35,023 nt of DNA from Acidobacteriota bacterium (GCA_021802085.1 JAKAAZ010000003.1:1-35023); one strand, 5' to 3'. Shown: positions 7,677-16,607, counted from the stretch's first letter. A program made the numbers and translations. Notes: generated by a model not told the origin, from the letters alone.

Positions 7677-8693
7677 TTAATTCTTCGGCTTGGCGGGTAC
7701 AGGATTTGCGGTCAGAAACTCCTCGATGCGCGCGATTTCTTCGGGCTGCAAGCGGAAGGTGGCCGCACCGATAATGCCATCCACCTGACTTGGATTGCGC
7801 GCTCCCACGATGGCTGCGGTCACCGCGGGTTGACGGAGTGTCCACGCAATGGCGACTTCGCCGGGAGAGCGGCCATGGGCGCTGCCGATCTCGCGCAGCA
7901 ACTCGACCAGCTTGAGGTTGCGGCTGAGTTGCGGCTCCTGGAAACGGTGGTTGTTGCGACGCCAATCGTCCCTGGGCATCTGGGCGATGCGCTCCTTCGT
8001 CATGGCACCGGTCAGCAGGCCCGACACCATGGGGGAGTAGTTGATGACTCCAATTTCGTGCTTCTGGCAATAGGGAAGGATCTCTTTTTCGATGCCCCGG
8101 TTCAGCATGGAATATGGCGGCTGCAAGGAAGTGATGGGAGCGATTTTGGCGATCCGCTCGAGCTGCGGAATGGAGAAATTGGAAACCCCGATGTAGCGGA
8201 CCTTGCCTTCTTCCTTCAGTTTCACCAGTGTTTGCCAGCCTTCTTCCACATCGTTCTCCGGATCGGGCCAGTGGATCTGGTACAGATCGATGGCGTCCAT
8301 TTGCAGGCGGCGCAGGCTCGCCTCCAGTTCCTTGCGGATGGAATCCCGCTTCAAACTGCGGCTGATCTTCTGACCGGGGCGAAGGAACTTCCCGCTCCAC
8401 ACCATCGAACATTTCGTAAACACGAATGGTTTGTTTCGCCGGCCCTGGAGCGCGCGGCCCACAACTTCTTCCGAATGGCCGAGACCGTAGATGGCGGCTG
8501 TGTCGATCCAGTTGATGCCGAGGTCGAGCGCGCGCTGGATCGCAGCGACGGAGTCGTTGTCGTCCTGCGGCCCCCAAGCATACTCCCAGTCGCCGCCGCC
8601 AATGGCCCATGCGCCAAAGCCGATGGCAGTGAGCCGCATGTTGGAGTTGCCAAGCTGTCGTGTTGGCATCGAGAGTGCGTCGGTGCTTTGCAT
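7677..8693 (-). CDS. Aldo/keto reductase
   Basis: NADP(H)-dependent oxidoreductase of the AKR superfamily, 338 residues, cytoplasmic. The catalytic tetrad is visible: Asp64 (WIDTAAIYG), Tyr69, Lys94 (VFTKCSMVW) and His141 (YQIHWPDP). The start of the first strand is RQLGNSNMRLTAIGFG, and the C-terminal region keeps SPMVSGLLTG and AIVGARNPSQV, typical of the bacterial YajO/IolS-like subgroup. The substrate cannot be predicted. ATG at 8693 is taken; ATG at 8669, eight codons later, aligns better with the usual family start and is an alternative. A terminator for clpX lies just upstream, so this gene and nfo probably have their own promoter. Confidence 0.92.
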   Translation of the reverse strand: MQSTDALSMPTRQLGNSNMRLTAIGFGAWAIGGGDWEYAWGPQDDNDSVAAIQRALDLGINWIDTAAIYGLGHSEEVVGRALQGRRNKPFVFTKCSMVWSGKFLRPGQKISRSLKRDSIRKELEASLRRLQMDAIDLYQIHWPDPENDVEEGWQTLVKLKEEGKVRYIGVSNFSIPQLERIAKIAPITSLQPPYSMLNRGIEKEILPYCQKHEIGVINYSPMVSGLLTGAMTKERIAQMPRDDWRRNNHRFQEPQLSRNLKLVELLREIGSAHGRSPGEVAIAWTLRQPAVTAAIVGARNPSQVDGIIGAATFRLQPEEIARIEEFLTANPVPAKPKN

Positions 8694-8739
8694 ACTTTTC
8701 CGGATGCTCCAAGAAACGGTGCGGCGATTGTGGCGCCCT

Positions 8740-8775
8740 AAAAAAACACCGGGCCCACAGATGAAGCAGGCCCGA
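8740..8775 (-). terminator. Rho-independent terminator of the tig-clpP-clpX unit
   Basis: On the minus strand, 34 bases after the clpX stop, a GC-rich stem (CGGGCC at 8774-8769 pairing with GGCCCG at 8755-8750, 13-base loop) is followed by TGTTTTTTT (8748-8740). This is a classic intrinsic terminator and separates clpX from the aldo/keto reductase gene. Confidence 0.75.
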
Positions 8776-8808
8776 TGCGATTTCGATGGATCGTTGCGGC
8801 CTGAGAAA

Positions 8809-10086
8809 CTATCCAGCCTTCTCCAGCAAGGTGACCGACAGGTCGCGTTTCTGGACCATGTCCGCGGTGATCTCGATTTCCCGCACCTTCTTGTTGTTGG
8901 GCAGGTGATACATCAGATCGAGCATCAATTCCTCCAGGATCATGCGCAAGCCGCGCGCTCCCACCTTGCGATGCAATGCCTCGCGGGCAATGGCTCCGAC
9001 AGCTTCTGAGGTGAAAGTGAGACGCACATTCTCATACTCAAACATGCGCTGATACTGTTTCATGATGGCATTCCGCGGCTTCACCAGAATTTCCACCAGC
9101 GCGGCTTCATCCAGTTCATCGAGAATTCCAATGACGGGCAGGCGGCCGACAAACTCTGGAATCAGGCCGAACTTAATCAGGTCCTGCGGCTCGGTCTGGC
9201 GCAACAATTCCGTGTCGCGCAAGGAAGGGACCATGTTGGCAGGCTGGCCGTCGCGGTCGGAAATAGCCTTGAAGCCGAGCGCCTTCTTGCCGGCGCGACG
9301 ACCAATCACGCGTTCCAGGCCGACAAAGGCCCCGCCACAGATAAATAAAATGTTCGTCGTATCTACGGGAGTAAATTCCTGATGTGGATGCTTGCGTCCG
9401 CCCTGCGGAGGAACGTTGGCAACCGTGCCTTCGAGGATCTTGAGCAACGCCTGCTGCACGCCTTCACCGGAGACATCGCGGGTGATGGAAGGATTTTCGT
9501 CCTTGCGCCCGATCTTGTCGATTTCGTCGATGTAGATGATGCCGGTCTGAGCGCGGGCAACATCCCCGTCCGCCGCCTGCAATAACTTGAGGATAATATT
9601 TTCGACATCCTCACCGACATACCCGGCTTCCGTGAGCGTGGTCGCGTCGACAATGGCAAACGGAACGTCCAAGGTGCGGGCGAGGGTCTGCGCCATCAGC
9701 GTCTTGCCGCTCCCCGTGGGGCCGATCAACAGGATGTTGGACTTGGTCAGCTCCACATCGTTGGTGCGGGTCCGGTTCATCTGGATGCGCTTGTAATGGT
9801 TGTAGACGGCGACGGCCAGCTTCTTCTTGGTGGTCTCCTGCCCGATGACATACTCATCCATGAAAGCTTTCACCTCCTGCGGCTTGGGCAAGTGGGCGGG
9901 AGCGGTGGTGGGGCGCGCTTCGTTCTTGTCGTCTTCCAGAATGGAGTTGCATACGGCAACGCATTCATCGCAGATATAAGCCCGCGGATAATCGCTGGGG
10001 GAGGAAATCAGCTTGGCTACGGCGTCCTGCGATTTATGGCAGAACGAACAACGGAGTACATCGTCGGAACTCGAGCGTGTTTTCAT
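8809..10086 (-). CDS. clpX: ATP-dependent Clp protease ATP-binding subunit ClpX
   Basis: AAA+ unfoldase that feeds tagged substrates into ClpP. The 425 residues show the N-terminal zinc-binding domain with Cys13, Cys16, Cys39 and Cys42. The Walker A is GPTGSGKT (122-129), the pore loop GYVGED lies at 155-160, and the Walker B is IIYIDE (183-188). The Arg-rich segment ERVIGRR and the sensor-2 region with [12 protein letters not shown] follow. The ClpP-contact loop sits in the [17 protein letters not shown] region, where the usual IGF-type tripeptide is hard to place by eye. ATG at 10086 has an AGGAG nine bases upstream. It is the last gene of tig-clpP-clpX and ends at a strong terminator. Confidence 0.97.
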   Translation of the reverse strand: MKTRSSSDDVLRCSFCHKSQDAVAKLISSPSDYPRAYICDECVAVCNSILEDDKNEARPTTAPAHLPKPQEVKAFMDEYVIGQETTKKKLAVAVYNHYKRIQMNRTRTNDVELTKSNILLIGPTGSGKTLMAQTLARTLDVPFAIVDATTLTEAGYVGEDVENIILKLLQAADGDVARAQTGIIYIDEIDKIGRKDENPSITRDVSGEGVQQALLKILEGTVANVPPQGGRKHPHQEFTPVDTTNILFICGGAFVGLERVIGRRAGKKALGFKAISDRDGQPANMVPSLRDTELLRQTEPQDLIKFGLIPEFVGRLPVIGILDELDEAALVEILVKPRNAIMKQYQRMFEYENVRLTFTSEAVGAIAREALHRKVGARGLRMILEELMLDLMYHLPNNKKVREIEITADMVQKRDLSVTLLEKAG

Positions 10087-10142
10087 TGTTTGCGTCTCCT
10101 ACTGCCACCCGTTCCGCGCCCAGCGTCGGGCTCGATGCGAGC

Positions 10143-10733
10143 TTACGTCCTTGGCCTGTCAATAATCTCGTCGATGATGCCGTATTCTTTCGATTGTGGG
10201 GCGTTCATAATAAAATCCCTCTCCACATCGCGTTCTATCCGCTCGATGGGCTGACCGGTGTGCTTCGACATCAAACGATTGGTAATTTCACGGATGCGAA
10301 GGATCTCGCGGGCGTGAATGTCAATGTCCGTGGCCTGGCCCGACAGACCGCCCATGGACGGCTGGTGGATCAGGATGCGGGAGTTGGGCAGCGCAAAGCG
10401 CTTTCCCTTGGTGCCGGACATCAGTAGAAACGCTCCCATGCTGGCCGCCTGCCCAATGCAATAGGTCACCACATCATTCTTGATGAACTGCATCGTATCG
10501 TAAATCGCGAGACCGGCAGAGATGGAACCGCCGGGAGAATTGATGTAGAGCTGCAAGTCCTTGTCCGGGTCCTCGCCGGAAAGAAACAGCATTTGCGCGA
10601 TGATCAGGTTCGCGACCTGGTCGTCGATCGGCGTACCCAGAAAAATAATGTTATCGCGTAGCAGGCGAGAATAAATATCGTAGGCGCGTTCGCCTCGGCT
10701 CGTCTGCTCAACCACCATTGGAACTAAACCCAT
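10143..10733 (-). CDS. clpP: ATP-dependent Clp protease proteolytic subunit ClpP
   Basis: Serine peptidase forming the 14-subunit chamber of ClpXP. The 196-residue length is typical. The catalytic triad is Ser98 (GQAASMGAF), His123 ([10 protein letters not shown]) and Asp173 (ERDVERD), judged by comparison with B. subtilis ClpP (98, 123, 172), with one inserted residue after the histidine. The N-terminus [20 protein letters not shown] is canonical and needs little propeptide processing. An AGGA lies seven bases before the ATG. It sits 77 bases after tig and 56 bases before clpX, the conserved order in many bacteria. Confidence 0.97.
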   Translation of the reverse strand: MGLVPMVVEQTSRGERAYDIYSRLLRDNIIFLGTPIDDQVANLIIAQMLFLSGEDPDKDLQLYINSPGGSISAGLAIYDTMQFIKNDVVTYCIGQAASMGAFLLMSGTKGKRFALPNSRILIHQPSMGGLSGQATDIDIHAREILRIREITNRLMSKHTGQPIERIERDVERDFIMNAPQSKEYGIIDEIIDRPRT

Positions 10734-10810
10734 ACCGGTTTCCTATTGCCTCTCTCGTGGTTGTAGGCCTTCCGTATAGAATAGAACATCGGCCAGAAAC
10801 GAAAATTACG

Positions 10811-12307
10811 TTAGGCGGCCAACCTGTCGAAGAGCTGGTCCACTGTTTTCTCTCTGCGTAGTTGTTCTCGGATTCTAGTCAGCCCGCCGTCCTCCGTCAA
10901 ACGCTTCCGCAGTATCTCCAGCGGTTCCCGTGCCTGATACGCTAATAGCAGCAAATGCGCGTCGAACTCCTCGTCGGTAACCTCAATGTTTTCCGTCTGC
11001 GCAATGCGGTCGAGAACCAGGGAAGCCCGCACCTCCTGCAATGCGGAGTCACGTTGAGCGGTACGCAGCCGGGTGAAGTCGAGGTTGCGCATCTGTTCCG
11101 TGGACATACCTTGCGCCGCAAGCGCGCGAAGGCCACGCTCCAGACGCGCATCGATCTGCTGCTGCAATAAAGATTCCGGCACCGGAAACTGGAAGCGCTC
11201 GATGAAGGCGCCCACCAGCTTGTCTTTCGCGTCCGATTCCAGACGCCTGCGCTTGTCGTTGGCCATGTGCTCGCGCAATTTTTCCTTGAACAGGTCGATG
11301 GTCTCGTAATCGCCCATCTGCTTGGCAAAGGCATCGTCGAGTTCAGGCAGAATCTTCTTGCGGATTCCCTTCACTTCCACGTCATACGCGACGGTCTTGC
11401 CTGCCAGGCGTTTCTCGGTGAAGTCGGCTGGATACAAAACCTCAAACTGCATTTGCTGGCCGACTTTGGCCCCGCGCAGGGCGCTGGTAAAGGCCTCGAC
11501 TGTGTTGGCGCCGCCAATTTCCACGTTGGCATCGTCGCCCTCAATGGGTCTGGATGCCTCCGGCTCGCCTTCCGCATCGGTTTCCGCGCCATGGACCAAT
11601 CCAGTGAAACGAATCTGCGCGAAGTCTCCATCGGTCAGTGGACGATCTTCTTCCACCGGTTCCATGATGGCGTGGGATTCGCGCACCTGGTTGAGCTCGG
11701 CTTCGAACTCCGCGTCATCGAGGGAAATCTGCGGCCGATCGACCTTGATCTGGTCGTATCCCGTGATGTCAATCGTGGGAAGAACCTCAAAGGCCGCCTG
11801 AAAGCGCATGGGCTCGCCATCCGCGAGGTGAAGGCTGGTCACCTGCGGCTGCGAAACCGGCTGCACGCCCTGCTTTTCAATGGCTGCGCGAAACTGTGCT
11901 GGAAGAATTTCCTCCAACACGTCCTGGCGGATCGCGTCCGCAAATTTTCTGCGAATGACAGATTCCGGAACCTTGCCCGCGCGAAAACCGGGAATCCTGG
12001 CCGCTCGGCGATACCGCTTGACCACTGCGGCAAACGCGCGGCTTACCTCATCCGCAGGCACGTCGACATCGACCTGACGGGTACATTCGGGATTGAGGGT
12101 TGGAGCAGGTTCGTGGTCGTGATGGTCATGGTCGTGACTGTGCTCATGGCTCGCAGCATTCTCGGGTCCGGCGTTCGGGTCCTGTTCCACCCCATGGTTA
12201 TGTTCCTGTGGGGCAAGTTCCTGGGCATGTTCGTGCGCAACCGACTCGTCGGATTGCTGAGCATCTGCGCCAAGCTGCGGGGTGGTGGTGGATTCAATGG
12301 GACTCAA
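10811..12307 (-). CDS. tig: Trigger factor with a histidine-rich N-terminal extension
   Basis: Ribosome-bound chaperone and peptidyl-prolyl isomerase acting on nascent chains. The ribosome-docking signature GFRAGKVP is at residues 107-114 instead of about 43-50, because a 65-70 residue acidic, His-rich segment precedes the domain. It holds eleven histidines (25, 27, 36, 38, 54, 56, 58, 60, 62, 63, 65), mostly alternating with Asp, Glu or Ser. The PPIase domain spans about 220-310 and the C-terminal chaperone arms run to 498, against about 430-450 in most species. The start is TTG at 12307, supported by GGAAGG eight bases upstream; no in-frame ATG precedes the extension. The extension may bind metal ions. 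It heads tig-clpP-clpX. Confidence 0.95.
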   Translation of the reverse strand: MSPIESTTTPQLGADAQQSDESVAHEHAQELAPQEHNHGVEQDPNAGPENAASHEHSHDHDHHDHEPAPTLNPECTRQVDVDVPADEVSRAFAAVVKRYRRAARIPGFRAGKVPESVIRRKFADAIRQDVLEEILPAQFRAAIEKQGVQPVSQPQVTSLHLADGEPMRFQAAFEVLPTIDITGYDQIKVDRPQISLDDAEFEAELNQVRESHAIMEPVEEDRPLTDGDFAQIRFTGLVHGAETDAEGEPEASRPIEGDDANVEIGGANTVEAFTSALRGAKVGQQMQFEVLYPADFTEKRLAGKTVAYDVEVKGIRKKILPELDDAFAKQMGDYETIDLFKEKLREHMANDKRRRLESDAKDKLVGAFIERFQFPVPESLLQQQIDARLERGLRALAAQGMSTEQMRNLDFTRLRTAQRDSALQEVRASLVLDRIAQTENIEVTDEEFDAHLLLLAYQAREPLEILRKRLTEDGGLTRIREQLRREKTVDQLFDRLAA

Positions 12308-12366
12308 GGGGTTTGCCTTCCAAAGGTAAGCTTTGTCATACGTGGATAACGATGTTTCTACCTTCC

Positions 12367-12395
12367 ATGGTAGGGCGTAACGAAGGGCGGGTCAA
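12367..12395 (-). promoter_or_regulatory. Sigma70-like promoter of tig-clpP-clpX
   Basis: On the minus strand TTGACC (12395-12390) and TACCAT (12372-12367) are separated by exactly 17 bases. The -10 box is about 60 bases upstream of the TTG start, leaving a normal 5' leader with a Shine-Dalgarno. The -35 matches five of six positions and the -10 four of six. Confidence 0.5.
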
Positions 12396-12469
12396 ACGAA
12401 CAACAGGCGATTTCGTCCACATTTCCACCACTTCAACGTGCGACCGGAACGTCGAGAGATGGGCGCGTC

Positions 12470-13753
12470 TCACCGCGCCGCGGATCTACTGGAAGCTGGG
12501 ATGGGGGCATGGCCAACCATATCATTGGCGGGCTGGAACAATTGCAATTGGACCTTCCAAGTGACGGATTCTCCAGGCGCCAGCGTCACCATGCCGGTAT
12601 CGGCGCCGTGCCACTCACCGCCAAACGGATCGTTGTAGTTGAACTGGGGCTCGAGAGCGATAAAGGACTTGTCTACCGGAGAATAGACCTGAATCGCGCG
12701 GATGTGGGGCGACATCGCGGTGATGCGCATGCCGTAGTTCGCTCCCAGGTCGCGGATCTCCGACACGACTTGGCCTTGGGCATCGCGCTTCAAATCTACA
12801 AACGAATCGTCCACGAGTTTGTCCGGCAGCGGCGCGCCTTCCAGCCCAGTGTAGTCGTATTGCGTTCCCAGTACCGGCAGCAGCGTGCCTGTGGGGAATA
12901 CGTCGTCATAATTATTGACGTCGGCGCGCATATCCGCGGGAACATGCAATCGCGCATTGGCGCGGCTTCCGCTGGGCAGTTGAAAATACGGATGCCAACC
13001 GACGCCGACGGGTTCGGGCTGATTCCCGGTATTCGTGGCGGTCAGGGTTGCCGTCACTGTGCCCTGGTCGAGTGCAATCGTCACCTTGACTTCATTGTCG
13101 GAAAACCAGTGGCCATTCGCCGGGAGACGATAGACGGCTGTAGCCTCCGCAGTGTCAGGATCGGACTGAATGGAAACATTGTCCGCCTTGGCTGCCACCA
13201 TCTGGCCATGCATGGCGCACCATTGGGCGCCAGGGTTTTTGCCGCGCCAATTGGCGATCAGCGGCACTTTGCGTCCATGCCAGACGGCGGTCACGATATG
13301 CTCCCCGTTTTTTTTGTCGAGCGTCACCGGGCCGAGGATACGGTTGGCAAATGGGAACAGGAGAGCCCCTCCCATGGAAAAACTTTTGTTCCCGTCCGGA
13401 TCGTCCGTGCCGTCGTTCAGGATTTTCGTCGCGGCATCGAGCGACGGCGATGTCAGCAACGAGACTTCGCCTCTTCCCGGAAGATACGCCGTAATCTGAA
13501 AGACATTCATGCCCCGTCCGGGCAACAGAGTGACGCTTAAGAACTCTGGCGCCGCTCCGACGCCGCTCTGCAGGCGACGCAATTCGATTGCTTTCTGTCC
13601 GCCGACCTCGGGCAGGTTCGCCGAGGCGGTCGCCGTCGGAGACGGCGGAGGCGCGGGAGGGCGAGATTCGCAGCCAAGGTTCCATCCAGCCACAGCCATG
13701 GACAGCAGGCTGATCCATGCTATCCGTTGCAGCACATTCGTTCGAGCATCCAT
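12470..13753 (-). CDS. Aldose 1-epimerase-like lipoprotein
   Basis: A galactose-mutarotase-fold protein that would interconvert alpha and beta anomers of aldoses. It is probably exported: from ATG at 13753 the N-terminus has a hydrophobic stretch ending in a lipobox-like AVAGWNLGC, followed by a Pro/Ser/Thr-rich linker (RPPAPPPSPTATAS). The mature domain keeps GALLFPFANRI, the histidine of GVGWHPYFQLP, and the probable catalytic glutamate in ALEPQFNYNDPFGGEW. Length is 427 residues including the signal. The frame stays open for 103 codons upstream of 13753, but that part overlaps the divergent UDG gene and would hide the signal peptide, so I reject the longer start. The ribosome site is weak. 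The lipobox is slightly atypical (Leu-Gly-Cys preceded by Asn). Confidence 0.85.
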   Translation of the reverse strand: MDARTNVLQRIAWISLLSMAVAGWNLGCESRPPAPPPSPTATASANLPEVGGQKAIELRRLQSGVGAAPEFLSVTLLPGRGMNVFQITAYLPGRGEVSLLTSPSLDAATKILNDGTDDPDGNKSFSMGGALLFPFANRILGPVTLDKKNGEHIVTAVWHGRKVPLIANWRGKNPGAQWCAMHGQMVAAKADNVSIQSDPDTAEATAVYRLPANGHWFSDNEVKVTIALDQGTVTATLTATNTGNQPEPVGVGWHPYFQLPSGSRANARLHVPADMRADVNNYDDVFPTGTLLPVLGTQYDYTGLEGAPLPDKLVDDSFVDLKRDAQGQVVSEIRDLGANYGMRITAMSPHIRAIQVYSPVDKSFIALEPQFNYNDPFGGEWHGADTGMVTLAPGESVTWKVQLQLFQPANDMVGHAPIPASSRSAAR

Positions 13754-13946
13754 CTTTTGCAAATCTTCGAACCTCTTTCGCGCGCGATTGCAATCGGCGA
13801 TCTCGCCGATAACAGGGTATCGTATTCCCGCCGGGATGGAAGTCTTGATGCGTCCCAGAAGCGATGCCACGGTGTCGCAATCGACGATCGTCCAACCTGA
13901 GACACCGCGCTTCTGTAATTGGGATGCGAACCGTACAATTTCCGAT

Positions 13947-14711
13947 GTGACTCGAATCGGTTCGCCGGCAGGCGGCAGGAAAAATACGGATCGGCTTCCA
14001 GAACGTGGTGCGTCTGGCCCGACGAAGGCCGAGTCCGCCTTTGAAGAGCTTGCCGGCCGCATCGCTGCCTGCGAGCTATGTCCGCGGCTGCGGACCTACT
14101 GCGCCGAGATCGCGCGGGTCCGGCGGCGAGCCTATGCCGACCACACCTATTGGGGAAAACCTGTTCCTTCGTTCGGCGACGCGAACGCGCGCGTATTGGC
14201 GCTGGGCCTGGCTCCAGGCGCGCACGGCTCCAATCGCACGGGTCGTCCCTTCACCGGAGATGGATCGGGAAATTTTCTCTATCCGGTGTTGCATGCTACA
14301 GGCTTCGCGTCGCAACCCCTGGCGCATTCTTTGCAGGATGGAATGCGTCTGGACGGACTCCGCATCACGTCCGTCATTCGCTGCGCTCCACCGGGGAACA
14401 AACCGTTGCCCGGCGAAATAAAAAACTGCGCCGCATTTCTGGATGAAGAAATTTCTCTTTTGACGGATTTGCGCGTGGTGGTGTGCCTGGGAAAGATTGC
14501 GTTCGATGGATACCTTGCTCATTTGCTGCGGTTGGGAAAAATCTCCAGCCGCAAGGGACTCGTCTTCCGTCACGGAGCGGAGTATGCATCTCCGGACGGG
14601 CAACATATTCTCGCCACATATCATCCGTCGCTGCAGAACACGAACACCGGCCTGCTGACGAGTGCAATGCTGCAACGAGTGTTTGAACGGGCGCGAATTC
14701 TTGCCATTTGA
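13947..14711 (+). CDS. Uracil-DNA glycosylase, family 5 (UDGb)
   Basis: Removes uracil, and in this family also other deaminated bases, from DNA at the start of base-excision repair. Motif A is LAPGAHGSNRTGRPFTGDGS (residues 88-107), characteristic of family 5, whose motif A lacks the polar catalytic residue of family 1. Motif B is HPSLQNTNTG with His226. Four cysteines expected to hold a 4Fe-4S cluster are Cys42, Cys45, Cys146 and Cys161. The core matches the layout of Thermus UDGb (about 220 residues). The 254-residue version starts at GTG 13947, an uncertain choice: there is no Shine-Dalgarno, but TACAAT at 13934-13939 lies seven bases upstream, as for a leaderless mRNA. The N-terminal 30 residues are outside the conserved core. 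A decayed copy of its 3' end lies at 16320. Confidence 0.9.
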   Translation: MTRIGSPAGGRKNTDRLPERGASGPTKAESAFEELAGRIAACELCPRLRTYCAEIARVRRRAYADHTYWGKPVPSFGDANARVLALGLAPGAHGSNRTGRPFTGDGSGNFLYPVLHATGFASQPLAHSLQDGMRLDGLRITSVIRCAPPGNKPLPGEIKNCAAFLDEEISLLTDLRVVVCLGKIAFDGYLAHLLRLGKISSRKGLVFRHGAEYASPDGQHILATYHPSLQNTNTGLLTSAMLQRVFERARILAI

Positions 14712-14723
14712 CCCTGCAAATAA

Positions 14724-15752
14724 TCAGCGCGAGCCATGCGTGTCCCCATAGAAACTGACCGTAAATATGGGGGTAAGCTGACGAGGATAATTGGACCGCG
14801 CCGCAGTGAAAGTAGTCCCAGCGGCCCAGGTGATGGGATATTTTCCATGATTTGGCCATGTGACTTCCAGCTCCGGGCTCAAATCGAAATAAGCAAATGC
14901 CGGCGCATTTGCTTGTCCAAAGAACAGGCTTCGCCCGAATTGGCGTTCTTGGTTGTACTCGACGAGATACCCAAACCCCTCTTTCGGCAGCAGAACATGT
15001 TCGAGGGCACCAGCGGTCTCGAACACGTCACCATCCACCATGCGCAAACGCTGCCCTGCAGGGAGAGAATCGATACCGTTGTTGAACTGGTACGGGCCGG
15101 TGACATTGGAGGGATTTTGTATCAGTTCGGTTTGCTGCAAGTACAATTCGAAGGGCTTGAATTGCTTGCGCAACAGAAGATTCACTTGTTCATTCCAAGT
15201 CCCATTGCTGGTCTGAGAAGCTCCTGAAAGGTTCGGGTTCAGGCGCTTGTACTTTCCCGTTGGAACGTTCAGATCGACGGCCAGATCCATTGAAGGCAAC
15301 GTCCAGAAGTTATAGCGGTCTTTCTCCTTCGCAAATTGCCATTTCACCTGAAACAAGGTGTCGCCATAGCCTATCGAGGAGCTACTCTGGCCTTGCGGAG
15401 CCTGGGGATAGCTGATGCGGTTGTAATCGAACGGAGCGTATACATCCATTTCGAACCCTCGGCCCAAGCCATAGGCGAATTTGGTAGGGACATAGATATT
15501 GTTCTGCCCATTCGATCGATAGTTGAAGAGATAGGGTTCAATGTAGTATGAACCGCCAGGGTCGACATCCGCAGTGCCGGTATAAAAGGGGCCGCTGGTA
15601 TTGTCCACCCAACGCACTTCATTTGGCGAAGATGCTGTAGTTGGCCCAACCTCGGGAGCTGTCTGCGCATGGCCGAGTGTAGCGTAAATCGACAAGGCTA
15701 TAAAAACAATGCCGCAATAAAGATATCTTGAAAATCGAAGCAAAGTATTCAT
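14724..15752 (-). CDS. Outer-membrane beta-barrel protein, Phenol_MetA_deg / transporter-like
   Basis: A 342-residue exported protein with a Sec signal peptide (hydrophobic YCGIVFIALSIYATLGHAQ, cleavage likely after AQ or HA). The rest is made of alternating aromatic and polar strands: YYIEPYLFNYRS, NNIYVPTKFAYGLGRGFEMD, IGYGDTLFQVKWQFAKE and MDLAVDLNVPTGKYKRL. This order resembles the family named for the meta-pathway of phenol degradation (PF13557), of unclear transport role. The family assignment is from memory of its pattern. ATG at 15752 has GGAG nine bases upstream. Base composition is more AT-rich than the neighbours. It is convergent with the UDG gene (12-base gap) and sits between that gene and its remnant at 16320. 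Confidence 0.7.
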   Translation of the reverse strand: MNTLLRFSRYLYCGIVFIALSIYATLGHAQTAPEVGPTTASSPNEVRWVDNTSGPFYTGTADVDPGGSYYIEPYLFNYRSNGQNNIYVPTKFAYGLGRGFEMDVYAPFDYNRISYPQAPQGQSSSSIGYGDTLFQVKWQFAKEKDRYNFWTLPSMDLAVDLNVPTGKYKRLNPNLSGASQTSNGTWNEQVNLLLRKQFKPFELYLQQTELIQNPSNVTGPYQFNNGIDSLPAGQRLRMVDGDVFETAGALEHVLLPKEGFGYLVEYNQERQFGRSLFFGQANAPAFAYFDLSPELEVTWPNHGKYPITWAAGTTFTAARSNYPRQLTPIFTVSFYGDTHGSR

Positions 15753-15884
15753 TCAATTCTTCTCCAGATAAGCCTGCAAGCTTCCGTCAAAACGGTTTGA
15801 GCCCGTCGACATGTGATGTGCCGATGAAGCTAAGCTCAATCCACACCATCAACGATGCGAATCGAAAGAAACGGTCTGACAATG

Positions 15885-16295
15885 CTATTTTTCTGGAGGG
15901 GCGCGGTCCGAATGAAGAGCAATGGGCAGTATTGCCACGTCGGGCAGAAGGTGGAAGGGGCTGACAACCCCAATGCAGACGCGGGGATCCTCAAGATAGA
16001 CAAGGCCCGCGGAAAACGCTGGGTGAATTTGCGTGTGGTCTTGCAGGTGTTGGTTTTGGATCGCGCTACATCTGCGATCTGTACGCTCACTGTCCGCCAT
16101 GGCCGTCATGGCGTGCAGGTCGTCTGTCATTGAGATGACAGGTAGAAGCAAAAACGACAGGACAATCACCGTGAGATACCGGCGGCGTCTGTCAGCCGCC
16201 CCCGAAAAACCCAGGGAACGGCTTTGCTTCGTCCGCAGACTCGCCAGAAGTGTCAGGGACAACAACAACCATGCGAGATTGAGAAGAAGCTCCAC
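15885..16295 (-). CDS. Small conserved membrane protein
   Basis: A 136-residue protein beginning with GTG at 16295. Two hydrophobic segments are visible: LLLNLAWLLLSLTLLASL near residues 3-20 and YLTVIVLSFLLLPVI around 40-55. A conserved-looking SMTDDLHAMTAM follows, then a polar, His-containing tail. Small proteins with two membrane segments and a PVIS.TDDLHA motif are, from memory, common in Acidobacteriota, and their function is unknown. GAGG lies 12 bases before the GTG. A TACAAT box on the minus strand (16318-16313) could be the -10 element; it lies within the decayed UDG remnant. Confidence 0.65.
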   Translation of the reverse strand: MELLLNLAWLLLSLTLLASLRTKQSRSLGFSGAADRRRRYLTVIVLSFLLLPVISMTDDLHAMTAMADSERTDRRCSAIQNQHLQDHTQIHPAFSAGLVYLEDPRVCIGVVSPFHLLPDVAILPIALHSDRAPPEK

Positions 16296-16319
16296 TCCAA
16301 TAATTTACCTCAATTGTAG

Positions 16320-16526
16320 AAAATCTCTAACCGCAAAGGACTCATCTTCAGTCATGGAGCGGAATACACCCTACCCGGGGCACCTTATATCCTGGCCGCG
16401 TATCGCCCCTCGTTGCAAAACACGAATACAGGGCTGCTAACGAAGGACATGCTGCAGCGCGTATTTGAACGTGCGCGGACACTCGCCGGACTGCCGGCGC
16501 GGAGCGGCGGAACGAAGCAAGCATAA
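16320..16526 (+). pseudogene. Remnant of a second family-5 uracil-DNA glycosylase (3' end only)
   Basis: The 68 codons to TAA at 16524-16526 align with the C-terminus of the UDG gene at 13947-14711 from its Lys198: I count 42 identities in 56 aligned residues. Motif B reads YRPSLQNTNTG, so the catalytic-site histidine of the intact gene is replaced by arginine. An in-frame TAG stands at 16317-16319, where the intact gene has a glycine codon in the sequence TTGGGAAAA (here TTGTAGAAA). Similarity fades within about five codons upstream. The remnant therefore lacks motif A and the cysteines. It has a 12-residue extra tail (GLPARSGGTKQA). No start codon or ribosome site precedes it. Confidence 0.85.
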
Positions 16527-16607
16527 GCTTGAGCGAACTGTTGGCGAGGAATTTTTCCGCGTACTAAAGGTACCGCGTGATCCGCTCCCGCGCCCAGCCA
16601 GGGTAAA

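Noticed and set aside
13754-14062. 103 extra codons at the front of the epimerase frame
   Set aside because: They would bury the signal peptide and lipobox and overlap the divergent UDG gene. The lipoprotein start at 13753 is more coherent.
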